A stretch of DNA of 64,000 bases from Ferrovibrio sp041906005 (GCF_041906005.1 NZ_JAYRJY010000002.1:186001-250000), one strand, 5' to 3'; counted from the first letter of the stretch, positions 44,100 to 51,637 are shown. The notes: generated by a model from the sequence alone, not told the origin. Numbers and translations are program-made.

Positions 44100-44176
44100 T
44101 GGCGTGCCCTGGTGGATTCGAACCACCGACCTGCCGCTTAGAAGGCGGCTGCTCTATCCAACTGAGCTAAGGGCAC
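44100..44176 (-). tRNA. tRNA-Arg (anticodon TCT), with encoded CCA
   Basis: On the minus strand the 77 nt fold as a cloverleaf: acceptor GTGCCCT/AGGGCAC, D arm GCTC/GAGC, anticodon stem GCCGC/GCGGC with loop CTTCTAA (anticodon TCT), and T arm with GGTTCGAATCC. A G discriminator is followed by encoded CCA. Its first 38 nt are duplicated at 46781-46818 with an A+T-rich insert between, so this is the intact att copy of an integrated element. The nuclease gene ends 52 bp upstream on the same strand. Confidence 0.97.
44139..44176 (-). repeat. Direct repeat copy 1 (att, within intact tRNA-Arg)
   Basis: 38 bp covering tRNA positions from the 5' end through the anticodon. Identical to 46781-46818. 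The break in identity falls in the anticodon loop, a usual crossover site for tyrosine integrases. Confidence 0.9.
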
Positions 44177-44228
44177 GCATGAGACATCGTTTGATAAGAA
44201 AATATGGTCGATTCGGCAAGCTAACGGC

Positions 44229-46586
44229 TCACCCCCTTGAGGCCAATCTGATCATTTGATTGTAATGGCCTTCATCATACCTTCTAATTAACAGCATTAA
44301 GGCAGACGCAGACTCTTTCGTCTCTTCGATGGTTAAAGAAGAGTGCTCTAAAAAGTCGTTAAGGTTGTCACCATGCGATTCAAGTTGCACAAGCCTTTCC
44401 AAGGCCCGCATTCGGGAAACATCCAAGCCTAGATCACTTGGAATTTGAGATATCTTTTGGCCAAGCCCGCCGCTGCCTGGCATCTTGAATGCCAAAAAAA
44501 GCTCCAAAATTTTTCTCATCACATTGGGCATAACCAAGAAATATGGGCTGTTCACGGCCGCTTCACAAAATGACCACAGCAACCAAAAAAGATAATGGTA
44601 CTCAGAGTCATATTCTCTGAGTAGATGAGGCATCTCGATTATCCTTGCTTCACGATTTTCCACATCTCTCTGTGTAACATCCAAAAAAAACAGCGAAGCA
44701 GTCGCGATCTTTGGTTTATTCGTTTTTTCCAATTTACGATAATCTGCCCCGTGTTCGGTTTTGCCAATCATCCACTTCTTTGCAGCCAACATGAACTGGA
44801 GATTGTGCGTAAGCATGATCAGTTGCGCGGCTCCACTCAAAGCACCGGACAGCAAACTAAACGCATAATTTAAGGCTTTCGTATCGAGGCTCGATATGGG
44901 GTCATCCACGACAACAATCAGATCACTCAGTACTTTCCCCTGCTCTTTAATTTTAGAAATAAAGTAGCATAAAGATAAGGCCGTCTTTTCACCTTCACTT
45001 AATGAGCCACCGCGGATCTGGATATTATTTCGATCAATACGAAAGCCGTCGTCAGTAGTGGAGATCGTTATATCTTTTCGCCCGAGATATGCGTGCAGCA
45101 GATCATTAATTGCCTCCGCCGCAGGCCCGTGCTGCTGAACTTTTAGAGCCAAGACCCTAATCTCTTCATCTGCATTGCGAACGACCAGAAGATGCCGATC
45201 TAACATATCTTCAGTATCTTTTACGGCCGCTTTCAACGTACTAAATCGGGATTGAGATTGGGCCAAGAAATGCTCTCTTATTTTTTGATGCGCGAGAGTC
45301 TTTCTATTATTAAACTTATCAAAAACCGAATTATGTAATTCTAACAATTTTTCTACTTTTTCTCTGCACTCTTCCGCTGCCTTAGCAGTTAAAACGATTT
45401 GGCTTCGGTCCAAAATGCTTGAAAGATCTATAGAGACATTAATGTCTCGAATCTTCTTTTTTACCTCAGCCGTTAAACTGGATAAGGCAAGCGAAATATC
45501 TTTAACCAACGCACGCAATTCAGAATATAGGCGGCTATACTCGGCGCGACACTCATCGACAACTAGAAGCTCACTGCTGGGTATGTCAGCCAAAAGCCCG
45601 CTTAGAGCTTCCTGGCTCCCCTCAAGTAAAGCAGACGACTTTTGAACATCAGACTTAAACTGGTCGTACCTATCATCAATGCTGGATTTTAGCGTAACAA
45701 GCCGGGCTGCCTGAATTTTATTGCCGCAAAAAAGGCAGGATGAAAGGTCATGGCGCTCGTGGTAGTCCAAACCCTCTTTTATCCAATGTAACATCTCTCC
45801 ATGCTTTTCAATTTCCTCCAGAGCTATATGCCCAAGCGTCTTTTTTAAAAGCGTTCCAGCCTCATCAATAATTTCCAGCAGGTTTGATGGAAATTTATTC
45901 ACACACGATATCTTTGGTAACGGCTCTTTCTCTAATATTTGCGATTGAAGGATGGGAAGTTCTAAGTCTTCATTCGCTAAAATTAAATCCGCATTGTATG
46001 ACTTCTTCGCGTAATCACTTTCCAAATGAGTCGCGTTATATAAGCGCCCAAGATTGGCTGCCAACGATATTGTCTTCGCAGTATCTTTCTTGAATTCAGA
46101 AAAATCGCGTTGCGCTCGGTCTCGACCTTTCTCTAGAACAGTCGTTGTTGCATTTAATTGTGAAAACGCCGCACGTTTCTTATCTAGTTCTTTCGCTAGT
46201 TCTGCCTGCTCAGACCCAATATAATAAACCCCTTTAGCTTGTCCTTCTTTCCACTGAATACTTGAGTCAACAAAATCCACGTTAAAAACCAACAATCGGT
46301 CCTTAACGCGATCTAGAGAGTCGGAACTTTTGATGCTCGTTCCGTCGGACAATTCAAATTCAAAAGCGCTATCCGGCGGTAGTTCCCCATGAAGGGCGCC
46401 TGTTTGCAACGAGCTAAAAACTCTCGACAGTGTCGTCTTGCCAGAGCCGTTGAAACCATAGATTAGATTCAGTTGCCGAAATGGCGGCATGTCGGCTGCA
46501 GGAGTATAGGCTCTGAATATGCCCACTTTATTCAGAGCTTTGATTTTTGTGATCGTGAGTTTTTGCTCTGTCACGCTCGCCCCCAC
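44229..46586 (-). CDS. rloC: RloC-like anticodon nuclease with zinc hook (AAA_13 ATPase)
   Basis: A 785-residue ABC/SMC-type ATPase. Walker A is GFNGSGKT (44-51). Two long coiled-coil stretches flank a zinc-hook-like C284-LF-C287; then come the signature LSEGEK (529-534), Walker B VVVDDP with D561/D562, and the H-loop H594. The C-terminal domain shows R691-x3-E695 and H738 (MRKILELF, LESHGDN), matching the R-x3-E...H triad of PrrC/RloC anticodon nucleases. RloC proteins are DNA-sensing abortive-infection enzymes that cut tRNA anticodons. Base composition is foreign. Starts are GTG at 46586 or 46574. The function is inferred from motifs only; some AAA_13 proteins have other effectors. Confidence 0.82.
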   Translation of the reverse strand: MGASVTEQKLTITKIKALNKVGIFRAYTPAADMPPFRQLNLIYGFNGSGKTTLSRVFSSLQTGALHGELPPDSAFEFELSDGTSIKSSDSLDRVKDRLLVFNVDFVDSSIQWKEGQAKGVYYIGSEQAELAKELDKKRAAFSQLNATTTVLEKGRDRAQRDFSEFKKDTAKTISLAANLGRLYNATHLESDYAKKSYNADLILANEDLELPILQSQILEKEPLPKISCVNKFPSNLLEIIDEAGTLLKKTLGHIALEEIEKHGEMLHWIKEGLDYHERHDLSSCLFCGNKIQAARLVTLKSSIDDRYDQFKSDVQKSSALLEGSQEALSGLLADIPSSELLVVDECRAEYSRLYSELRALVKDISLALSSLTAEVKKKIRDINVSIDLSSILDRSQIVLTAKAAEECREKVEKLLELHNSVFDKFNNRKTLAHQKIREHFLAQSQSRFSTLKAAVKDTEDMLDRHLLVVRNADEEIRVLALKVQQHGPAAEAINDLLHAYLGRKDITISTTDDGFRIDRNNIQIRGGSLSEGEKTALSLCYFISKIKEQGKVLSDLIVVVDDPISSLDTKALNYAFSLLSGALSGAAQLIMLTHNLQFMLAAKKWMIGKTEHGADYRKLEKTNKPKIATASLFFLDVTQRDVENREARIIEMPHLLREYDSEYHYLFWLLWSFCEAAVNSPYFLVMPNVMRKILELFLAFKMPGSGGLGQKISQIPSDLGLDVSRMRALERLVQLESHGDNLNDFLEHSSLTIEETKESASALMLLIRRYDEGHYNQMIRLASRG

Positions 46587-46780
46587 AATTTTTAAATTCT
46601 TAAGATCTCAGTTCGCCTGACACATAAAGGCTGGAAACAGACTGCCAATCGCCCTCATTTTAAGGTGCCATGTCCCATTTATGATGGTCATAGACTACAC
46701 AAGCATGGGCAAAGGACTGGGCAGAGACTGATTTATTCTGCCAGAAAAATTCTTATGTTCTAATGAACTGGGCTAAAAAC

Positions 46781-46818
46781 TAGAAGGCGGCTGCTCTATC
46801 CAACTGAGCTAAGGGCAC
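46781..46818 (-). repeat. Direct repeat copy 2 (att, truncated tRNA-Arg 5' half)
   Basis: A 38-bp copy of the tRNA-Arg 5' half without its 3' half, so it cannot form a tRNA. It marks the other end of the island. Host DNA resumes at 46819, 18 bp before a hairpin that follows the NDUFS4-like gene. Confidence 0.9.
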
Positions 46819-46836
46819 TAAGGTCCACAAACGTTA

Positions 46837-46857
46837 ATGGCCGGCGGAGCCGGCCAT
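46837..46857 (-). terminator. Hairpin after the NDUFS4-like gene
   Basis: A perfect 9-bp stem (ATGGCCGGC/GCCGGCCAT) with a GGA loop, 26 bp after the stop of the minus-strand gene. The following minus-strand sequence is only weakly T-rich, so termination efficiency is uncertain. Confidence 0.6.
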
Positions 46858-46882
46858 CATGGGCGCCCCGCCGGATAAAGCT

Positions 46883-47179
46883 TTAGCGAAGTCTGGTATA
46901 CGCGAAGTTATCGGCGTAGGCGCGGTTGGCCAGCCTGCGCTCGTGCGGCAGCTCGACCTCGTAATCGATGCCGCGCTTGTCGGCATAGGCCTTGGCTTCG
47001 TCCAGCGTGTCGAATTTCAGGGTGAGCTGGCTGAGCGTGCCCTGTGATCCGGTCCAGCCCATCAGCGGCTCGACGAAACGGGCATCGGCGGTGTCGTATT
47101 CCAGCACCCACTGCCTGGTCTTCGCCCTGCCCGACTGCATCGCGGTCTTGGCCGGCTGATAGATACGCGCCTTGGTCAT
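46883..47179 (-). CDS. NDUFS4-like NADH dehydrogenase (complex I) accessory subunit
   Basis: A 98-residue protein of the ETC complex I conserved-region family, the bacterial form of mitochondrial NDUFS4. Landmarks are ARIYQPAKTAMQSGRAKTRQ, WVLEYDTADARFVEPLMGWT and LTLKFDTLDEAKAYADKRGI. This accessory subunit is characteristic of alphaproteobacteria and mitochondria and sits at the matrix arm of complex I. It lies between tRNA-Pro and the truncated tRNA-Arg copy. Confidence 0.92.
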   Translation of the reverse strand: MTKARIYQPAKTAMQSGRAKTRQWVLEYDTADARFVEPLMGWTGSQGTLSQLTLKFDTLDEAKAYADKRGIDYEVELPHERRLANRAYADNFAYTRLR

Positions 47180-47224
47180 GGGACAACCTCTGGAAACGGT
47201 CTGATCCTGGTCTGGCCGTCATTA

Positions 47225-47301
47225 TGGTCGGGGTGACTGGATTCGAACCAGCGACTTCCTGCTCCCAAAGCAGGCGCTCTACCAGACTGAGCTACACCCC
47301 G
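47225..47301 (-). tRNA. tRNA-Pro (anticodon TGG), with encoded CCA
   Basis: On the minus strand the acceptor CGGGGTG/CACCCCG, D arm, anticodon stem CTGCT/AGCAG with loop TTTGGGA (anticodon TGG) and the GGTTCGAATCC T-loop region form a full cloverleaf; A discriminator and CCA are encoded. It is co-oriented with the NDUFS4-like gene 45 bp downstream. Confidence 0.97.
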
Positions 47302-47431
47302 CCCTAAATGGCGGAAAAGCGAGGGCCTTTTAGCACAGACACCCGGGTCCGGGCCAGCCCTCCGGCCGGTCCGCACAGACTATGCCGGCAGACTATGCCA
47401 GGGGCGGAAAAGCCCGGTTAACGGCCCGGCG

Positions 47432-47920
47432 CTACTTTTTCGGCGGATTGCCGAAAATGGCATGCTGCACCTTGTCGCCGGCCTTGATGCCCAGCCGGCT
47501 GGCCGTGCCGCCGTTGACCTCCAGCACCGCCCGCACCGGCCCGGCCGAATTGATGCCGGTCTCGTCGCGCGGGATGGCGCGCTGGTGGATGTTGAGGATC
47601 GTGCCGTCGGCCCTGATGAAGATCATGTCCAGCGGGATCAGGGTATTGCGCATCCAGAAGGAGGCCATCTGCTCCTGCTTGAAATCGAACAGCATGCCGG
47701 CATCGGGCGCCATGGACTGGCGGAACATCATGCCGCGCGCCCGGCTCTGGTCGTTGTCGGCCAGCTCGACGGTAAAGCGCTGCAGCCCCTTGCCGCTGGT
47801 CACGATCACCAGCTCGCTCTGCGGCAGGGTCGGCTGCGGCTGGGCCCGGGCGGACAGCGTGAAGGATGCGCTGAACAGAATCACGGACAGCAGAACGGCA
47901 AACAGACTCCTGAGTTTCAC
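47432..47920 (-). CDS. Exported DUF192 protein
   Basis: A 162-residue protein starting at GTG 47920, which overlaps the stop of the upstream HDAC-family gene by 4 bp (GTGA). The signal peptide is LRSLFAVLLSVILFSASFTL, cleaved near ARAQ. The mature domain has the DUF192 pattern: FTVELADNDQSRARGMMFRQ, MLFDFKQEQMASFWMRNTLI, PLDMIFIRADGTI and VLEVNGGTASRLGIKAGDKV. It is a small single-domain periplasmic protein of unknown role, widespread in proteobacteria. The longer frame upstream reads into the neighbouring gene and is rejected. Confidence 0.9.
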   Translation of the reverse strand: MKLRSLFAVLLSVILFSASFTLSARAQPQPTLPQSELVIVTSGKGLQRFTVELADNDQSRARGMMFRQSMAPDAGMLFDFKQEQMASFWMRNTLIPLDMIFIRADGTILNIHQRAIPRDETGINSAGPVRAVLEVNGGTASRLGIKAGDKVQHAIFGNPPKK

Positions 47921-49032
47921 GCCCTCATCCTTTCCTTCACCCGCCGCACCAGATCGCGGGTTTCCTGCCGCACGGCACCGTAACGCGGCGCGTCCTGCAG
48001 CGTGGTGAACCAGTGTTCCGGCGGGTTGCGCCCGGCCGTGCGGTTCCAGCTTAAACTCCGCAGCAGGCTTTCCGCCGGCGCCGGCAGCCTTTCGGGTTTT
48101 TCCAGGTCGTTGAGTTCGGCCCAGATTCCGGTCCAGCAGCGCGCCACCGACCACGGATTATAACCGCCGCCGCCCAGCACCAACAGGCGCGGCGCGATGC
48201 CTTTCAGCGCGGCCACCGCCTGCCACAGCGCGCCGTTCGACAACTCCTGCTTGGCCAGCGGATCGTCGGCCAGCGCATCGGCGCCGCACTGGATCACCAT
48301 CGCCTCGGGTTTGAAGCCTTCCAGCAGCGGACCGATGGCCTCATTGACCAGGGCGGCCATCTCGTCGTCGATCATGCCCGGCGGAACCGGCAGGTTGAAC
48401 AGGTTGCCGGCGCCCTCTTCCTCCAGCCGGCCGGAATGCGGCCAGCGCCCGGCCTCGTGCACCGACAGGACCAGCACGCGCGGATCGTGGGCGAAGGCCT
48501 CGGCCACGCCGTCGCCGTGATGCACATCCAGGTCGACATAGGCCACGCGCGACAGGCCGGCATCGAGGAAAGTCAGGATCGCCAGCACCGGATCGTTGAA
48601 ATAGCAGAAACCAGAGGCCTGGGCCGGACGGCCGTGATGGGTGCCGCCGCCGGGGCTGTAGATGATGCCGGGTTGCTCAATCAGGTGCCGCGCGGCGATC
48701 AGGCTGCCGCCCACGCCGGTGGCCGGGCGGCGGAACATGGTCGCGTAGACCGGGTTGCCGCCACGGCCGAGATTGTAGCGCTCGGAATCCTCGGCGCTGA
48801 TGCTCAGGTCGCGTTCGGCCGCCTGCACGGCGGCGATGTAGTCCGGGCGATGGAAACGCGCCAGTTCCTCGGGCGTGGCCGGGCGGCTGTCGCGGTATTG
48901 CTGCGGCGCCAGCCAGCCCAGGGCCTGCACCAGATCGAGCACGGTGGAGACGCGCGGAATCGAGAGCGGATGTTTCCCGCCCAGGGTGGAATGGCGGTAG
49001 ATGTCGTTGGCGATCAGCAGCGGGGCCGGCAT
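47917..49032 (-). CDS. Histone deacetylase family (AcuC/acetylpolyamine amidohydrolase-like) enzyme
   Basis: A zinc amidohydrolase of 371 residues starting MPAPLLIANDIYRHSTLGGK. The active site is complete: YSPGGGTHHGRPAQASGFCY holds the His-His pair, YVDLDVHHGDGVAEAF the Asp-x-His zinc ligands, QCGADALADDP the third aspartate, and LGGGGYNP the transition-state tyrosine. Bacterial members deacetylate acetyl-CoA synthetase (AcuC), polyamines or small molecules. No acsA or acuAB is nearby, so the substrate is open. Its promoter would face that of the thi operon in the 60-bp gap. Confidence 0.9.
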   Translation of the reverse strand: MPAPLLIANDIYRHSTLGGKHPLSIPRVSTVLDLVQALGWLAPQQYRDSRPATPEELARFHRPDYIAAVQAAERDLSISAEDSERYNLGRGGNPVYATMFRRPATGVGGSLIAARHLIEQPGIIYSPGGGTHHGRPAQASGFCYFNDPVLAILTFLDAGLSRVAYVDLDVHHGDGVAEAFAHDPRVLVLSVHEAGRWPHSGRLEEEGAGNLFNLPVPPGMIDDEMAALVNEAIGPLLEGFKPEAMVIQCGADALADDPLAKQELSNGALWQAVAALKGIAPRLLVLGGGGYNPWSVARCWTGIWAELNDLEKPERLPAPAESLLRSLSWNRTAGRNPPEHWFTTLQDAPRYGAVRQETRDLVRRVKERMRA

Positions 49033-49061
49033 ATGCCCTGAATCTAGCTGGTGCGCGGGAC

Positions 49062-49089
49062 TTAACAAGCCGGCCGCCCGCCCTATAAT
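49062..49089 (+). promoter_or_regulatory. Sigma-70-type promoter of the thi transport operon
   Basis: TTAACA at 49062-49067 (one mismatch to the -35 consensus) and a perfect TATAAT at 49084-49089 with 16-bp spacing. Transcription would start near 49096, just before the TPP aptamer. Confidence 0.8.
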
Positions 49090-49101
49090 GACGCCTTGCC
49101 T

Positions 49102-49191
49102 CTGAGGGGGAGCCGATGGGCGGCTGAGAGGTCCGGGTTGTCCGGACGACCCCTCGAACCTGATCCGGTTAAGACCGGCGTAGGGATCAGC
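49102..49191 (+). ncRNA. TPP (THI-box) riboswitch
   Basis: The conserved aptamer is clear: GGGGGAGCC and GGCTGAGA form the P2/P3 side, an extended P3 arm GTCCGGGTTGTCCGGAC follows, and the strand ACCTGATCCGGTTAAGACC with GGCGTAGGGATCA closes P4/P5. It binds thiamine diphosphate. The Shine-Dalgarno AGGGA of the downstream gene lies inside the aptamer (49182-49186), so ligand binding should directly hide the ribosome binding site. No separate expression platform or terminator is visible in the few bases to the GTG at 49195. Confidence 0.93.
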
Positions 49192-49194
49192 GGC

Positions 49195-49929
49195 GTGACC
49201 TTGCCACTCTCCTCCTCGTCTGCGAGTCCGCCTCCAGCCCTCCACCTGAAGGGCGGCGGCTTTGCCTATGATGACCGTGTCGTGCTGGCGCCATTCGCAC
49301 TCGATCTGCGCGCGGGCGAGACCGTCGCCATTCTCGGCCCCAGCGGCGGCGGCAAAAGCACGCTGCTGAAACAGGTGGCCGGCCTGCTGCCCGGCCTTGA
49401 GACACCCGTTGCCGGCAGCGTGGCCTGGATGGCGCAGCAGGATCTGCTGCTGCCCTGGGCCACGATCCGCGAGAACGTGCTGCTGGGCGCGCGGCTGCGT
49501 GGCGAGCTGCCCGATATCGCCAGGGCCGAGACGCTGCTGCGCCGGCTGGGTCTGCATGCCTGGATGGATGCCTATCCGGCCGCGCTCTCTGGCGGTATGC
49601 GCCAGCGCGCCGCGCTCGCCCGTACGTTGATGGAAAACCGGCCGCTGGTGCTGATGGACGAACCCTTCTCGGCGCTGGACGCGATCACGCGGGCATCGAT
49701 GCAGGACCTGGCCTGCGAGATGCTGCGGGATCGCATGGTGCTGCTGGTGACACACGATCCGGCCGAAGCCTGCCGCATCGCCGACCGCGTGCTGCTGCTG
49801 GCCGGGCATCCGGCCCGGCTGTTGCCGGTGACGGACTTCACCATTCCAGCCCCGCGCGATCCGCTGTCGCCCGCCGTGCTGCCGGCCCTGCGCGCAGTCC
49901 ATGCCGCCTTGCAGGAGCCGCTGCCATGA
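49195..49929 (+). CDS. thiZ: Thiamine-precursor ABC transporter ATP-binding protein
   Basis: The 244-residue ATPase of a hydroxymethylpyrimidine-type importer. Walker A is GPSGGGKST, the signature ALSGGMRQRAALARTLM and Walker B LVLMDEPFSALDA, with VTHDPAEACRIADRV as H-loop; these match the taurine/nitrate/NMT1-linked ATPase group. It starts with GTG, 8 bp after the Shine-Dalgarno AGGGA in the riboswitch, and overlaps the permease by 4 bp. Confidence 0.9.
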   Translation: MTLPLSSSSASPPPALHLKGGGFAYDDRVVLAPFALDLRAGETVAILGPSGGGKSTLLKQVAGLLPGLETPVAGSVAWMAQQDLLLPWATIRENVLLGARLRGELPDIARAETLLRRLGLHAWMDAYPAALSGGMRQRAALARTLMENRPLVLMDEPFSALDAITRASMQDLACEMLRDRMVLLVTHDPAEACRIADRVLLLAGHPARLLPVTDFTIPAPRDPLSPAVLPALRAVHAALQEPLP

Positions 49930-50684
49930 TGCGCCCGCTGGTCACGCTGCTTGGCCTTGTGCTGCTGTGGCAACTGATCGTCACGCTGTTTGCCCTGCCG
50001 CCTTACATCCTGCCGCCGCCTTACGCCGTGGCACTGGCTTTCATCCAGCGCGGCGACGTGCTGCTGACCGAGGCCGCTGTCACGCTGGCCGAGATGCTGC
50101 TGGGCCTGCTGTTCGGCGCATTGCTGGGCGCGATGGCGGCACTGGGTCTGCTGGCCTCGAACACGGCACGGCGCTGGCTGCTGCCGGTGATCGTGGCCAG
50201 CCAGGCCATTCCGGTTTTCGCCCTCGCGCCCTTGCTGGTGCTGTGGTTCGGCTATGGCATGGCGTCGAAGATCGTGATGGCGATGCTGATCATCTTCTTT
50301 CCCGTGGCGGCGACGCTTTACGATGGCCTGCGCCGCACCGAGACGGGCTGGCTCGATCTGGCGCAGGTGATGACCGCGAATGATCCGCGTCATCGCCATC
50401 GCGTGCTGCTGCGCATCCGCCTGATGGCCGCCCTGCCCGCCTTCGCCAGCGGCCTGAAGATCGCCGCCGCGGTGGCGCCCATCGGCGCGGTGATCGGCGA
50501 ATGGGTCGGCGCCAGCGCCGGACTTGGCTTTTTGATGCTGCAGGCCAATGCGCGCGTGCAGACCGACCTGATGTTCGCCGCCCTGATCACGCTGGCGCTC
50601 TGCGCCGTCGCGCTCTACGCGGCCGTGGATTTTCTCTCGCGCCGCCTGCTGCCCTGGCAGGCGGACAGCCATGTATCCAAGTGA
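49926..50684 (+). CDS. thiX: Thiamine-precursor ABC transporter permease
   Basis: A 252-residue permease with six predicted membrane helices, starting MMRPLVTLLGLVLLWQLIVT. The coupling loop is LMAALPAFASGLKIAAAVAP with GAVIGEWVGASAGLGFLMLQ, the EAA-type motif of the SsuC/ThiX family. It pairs with the ATPase and binding protein on either side, and the whole operon is under the TPP riboswitch. Confidence 0.9.
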   Translation: MMRPLVTLLGLVLLWQLIVTLFALPPYILPPPYAVALAFIQRGDVLLTEAAVTLAEMLLGLLFGALLGAMAALGLLASNTARRWLLPVIVASQAIPVFALAPLLVLWFGYGMASKIVMAMLIIFFPVAATLYDGLRRTETGWLDLAQVMTANDPRHRHRVLLRIRLMAALPAFASGLKIAAAVAPIGAVIGEWVGASAGLGFLMLQANARVQTDLMFAALITLALCAVALYAAVDFLSRRLLPWQADSHVSK

Positions 50685-50695
50685 AGGAGTTCGTG

Positions 50696-51637
50696 ATGAC
50701 GTTTCGCAAGATCGCTCTCGCCGCTGCGCTGCTGCTGATGCTGCCGGGCGCCGCATTCGCCCATGACAGGCTGACCGTGATGCTGGACTGGTTCGTCAAT
50801 CCCGATCATGCGCCGCTGATCGTGGCCAAGCAGATGGGCATCTTCGATCGCCACGAATTGCAGGTCGAGCTGATCGCGCCGGCCGATCCGAACGATCCGC
50901 CCAAGCTGGTGGCGGCCGGCAAGGCCGATGTGGCAATTTCCTACCAGCCGCAGCTTCATGTGCAGGTGGCGCAGGGCCTGCCGCTGCGCCGCATCGGCAC
51001 GCTGGTCGCCACGCCGCTCAATTCGCTGGTGGTGCTGCGCGACGGGCCGGTGAAATCGGTGGCCGACCTGAAAGGCAGGACCATCGGCTATTCGGTCGGC
51101 GGCTTCGAGGATGCGCTGCTCAAGACCATGCTGGGGCAATACGGCCTGACGCTGAAGGACGTGACGCTGGTGAACGTGAATTTCGCGCTGTCGCCCTCGA
51201 TCTTCGCCGGCAAGGTGGACGGCACCATCGGCGCCTTCCGCAATTTCGAGCTGAACCAGATGGACATCGCCGGCAAGCCCGGCCGCGCCTTCTACCCGGA
51301 AGACTACGGCGTGCCGCTGTATGACGAGCTGATCCTGGTGGCACACAAGGACAAGCTGGGCGACCCGCGTCTGTCGCGTCTGCTGGATGCCCTGGAAGAA
51401 TCCGTCGCCGCCCTGCATAACCAACCGCAGCAAAGCTGGCAGGCCTTCATCAAGGAGAACAAGACGCTGGATGACGAACTGAACCGCCGCGCCTGGGCCG
51501 CCACCCTGCCACGCTTTGCCCAGTCGCCGCGTGCGCTGGACAGCCGGCGGTATGCCCGCTTCGCCGATTACCTGACCAAGCAGAGCCTGATCCCGAAGGC
51601 GCTGCCGGTGGGCGATTACGCCGTGGAACTGCGCTGA
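50696..51637 (+). CDS. thiY: Thiamine-precursor ABC transporter binding protein (NMT1/THI5-like)
   Basis: A 313-residue periplasmic receptor. The signal peptide MTFRKIALAAALLLMLPGAA ends at AFAH. The mature part begins RLTVMLDWFVNPDHAPLIVA, which is the THI5/NMT1 pattern for pyrimidine ligands, followed by ADVAISYQPQLHVQVAQG and DLKGRTIGYSVGGFEDALLK. The ligand is likely hydroxymethylpyrimidine or formylaminopyrimidine. AAGGAG precedes the ATG. It is the last gene of the operon. Confidence 0.9.
   Translation: MTFRKIALAAALLLMLPGAAFAHDRLTVMLDWFVNPDHAPLIVAKQMGIFDRHELQVELIAPADPNDPPKLVAAGKADVAISYQPQLHVQVAQGLPLRRIGTLVATPLNSLVVLRDGPVKSVADLKGRTIGYSVGGFEDALLKTMLGQYGLTLKDVTLVNVNFALSPSIFAGKVDGTIGAFRNFELNQMDIAGKPGRAFYPEDYGVPLYDELILVAHKDKLGDPRLSRLLDALEESVAALHNQPQQSWQAFIKENKTLDDELNRRAWAATLPRFAQSPRALDSRRYARFADYLTKQSLIPKALPVGDYAVELR

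Larger units (their letters stand above)
44139..46818. mobile_element. 2.7-kb one-gene genomic island inserted at tRNA-Arg(TCT)
   Basis: The interval is bounded by 38-bp perfect direct repeats that equal the 5' half of tRNA-Arg up to and including the anticodon. Between them lies A+T-rich DNA, in sharp contrast to the G+C-rich flanks, with a single large gene (RloC-like anticodon nuclease). No integrase, transposase or plasmid function is present, so it is either a deletion remnant or is moved by an integrase in trans. The insert lies on the 5' side of the tRNA, so the original upstream region of the tRNA has been displaced to 46819 onward. Confidence 0.85.

Noticed and set aside
44229..46586. 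Calling the AAA ATPase a Rad50/SbcC DNA repair protein
   Set aside because: The CxxC hook and ABC motifs fit, but size, absence of an SbcD partner, the foreign island setting and the R-x3-E...H C-terminus fit RloC better.
44177..46780. A full prophage or integrative element at tRNA-Arg
   Set aside because: Only one gene fits in the interval; no integrase, structural, replication or conjugation gene is present.
47917..49902. Long upstream extension of the HDAC-family frame through the thi riboswitch and thiZ
   Set aside because: The extra 290 codons are antisense to thiZ and the riboswitch; the HDAC domain starts at the ATG at 49032.
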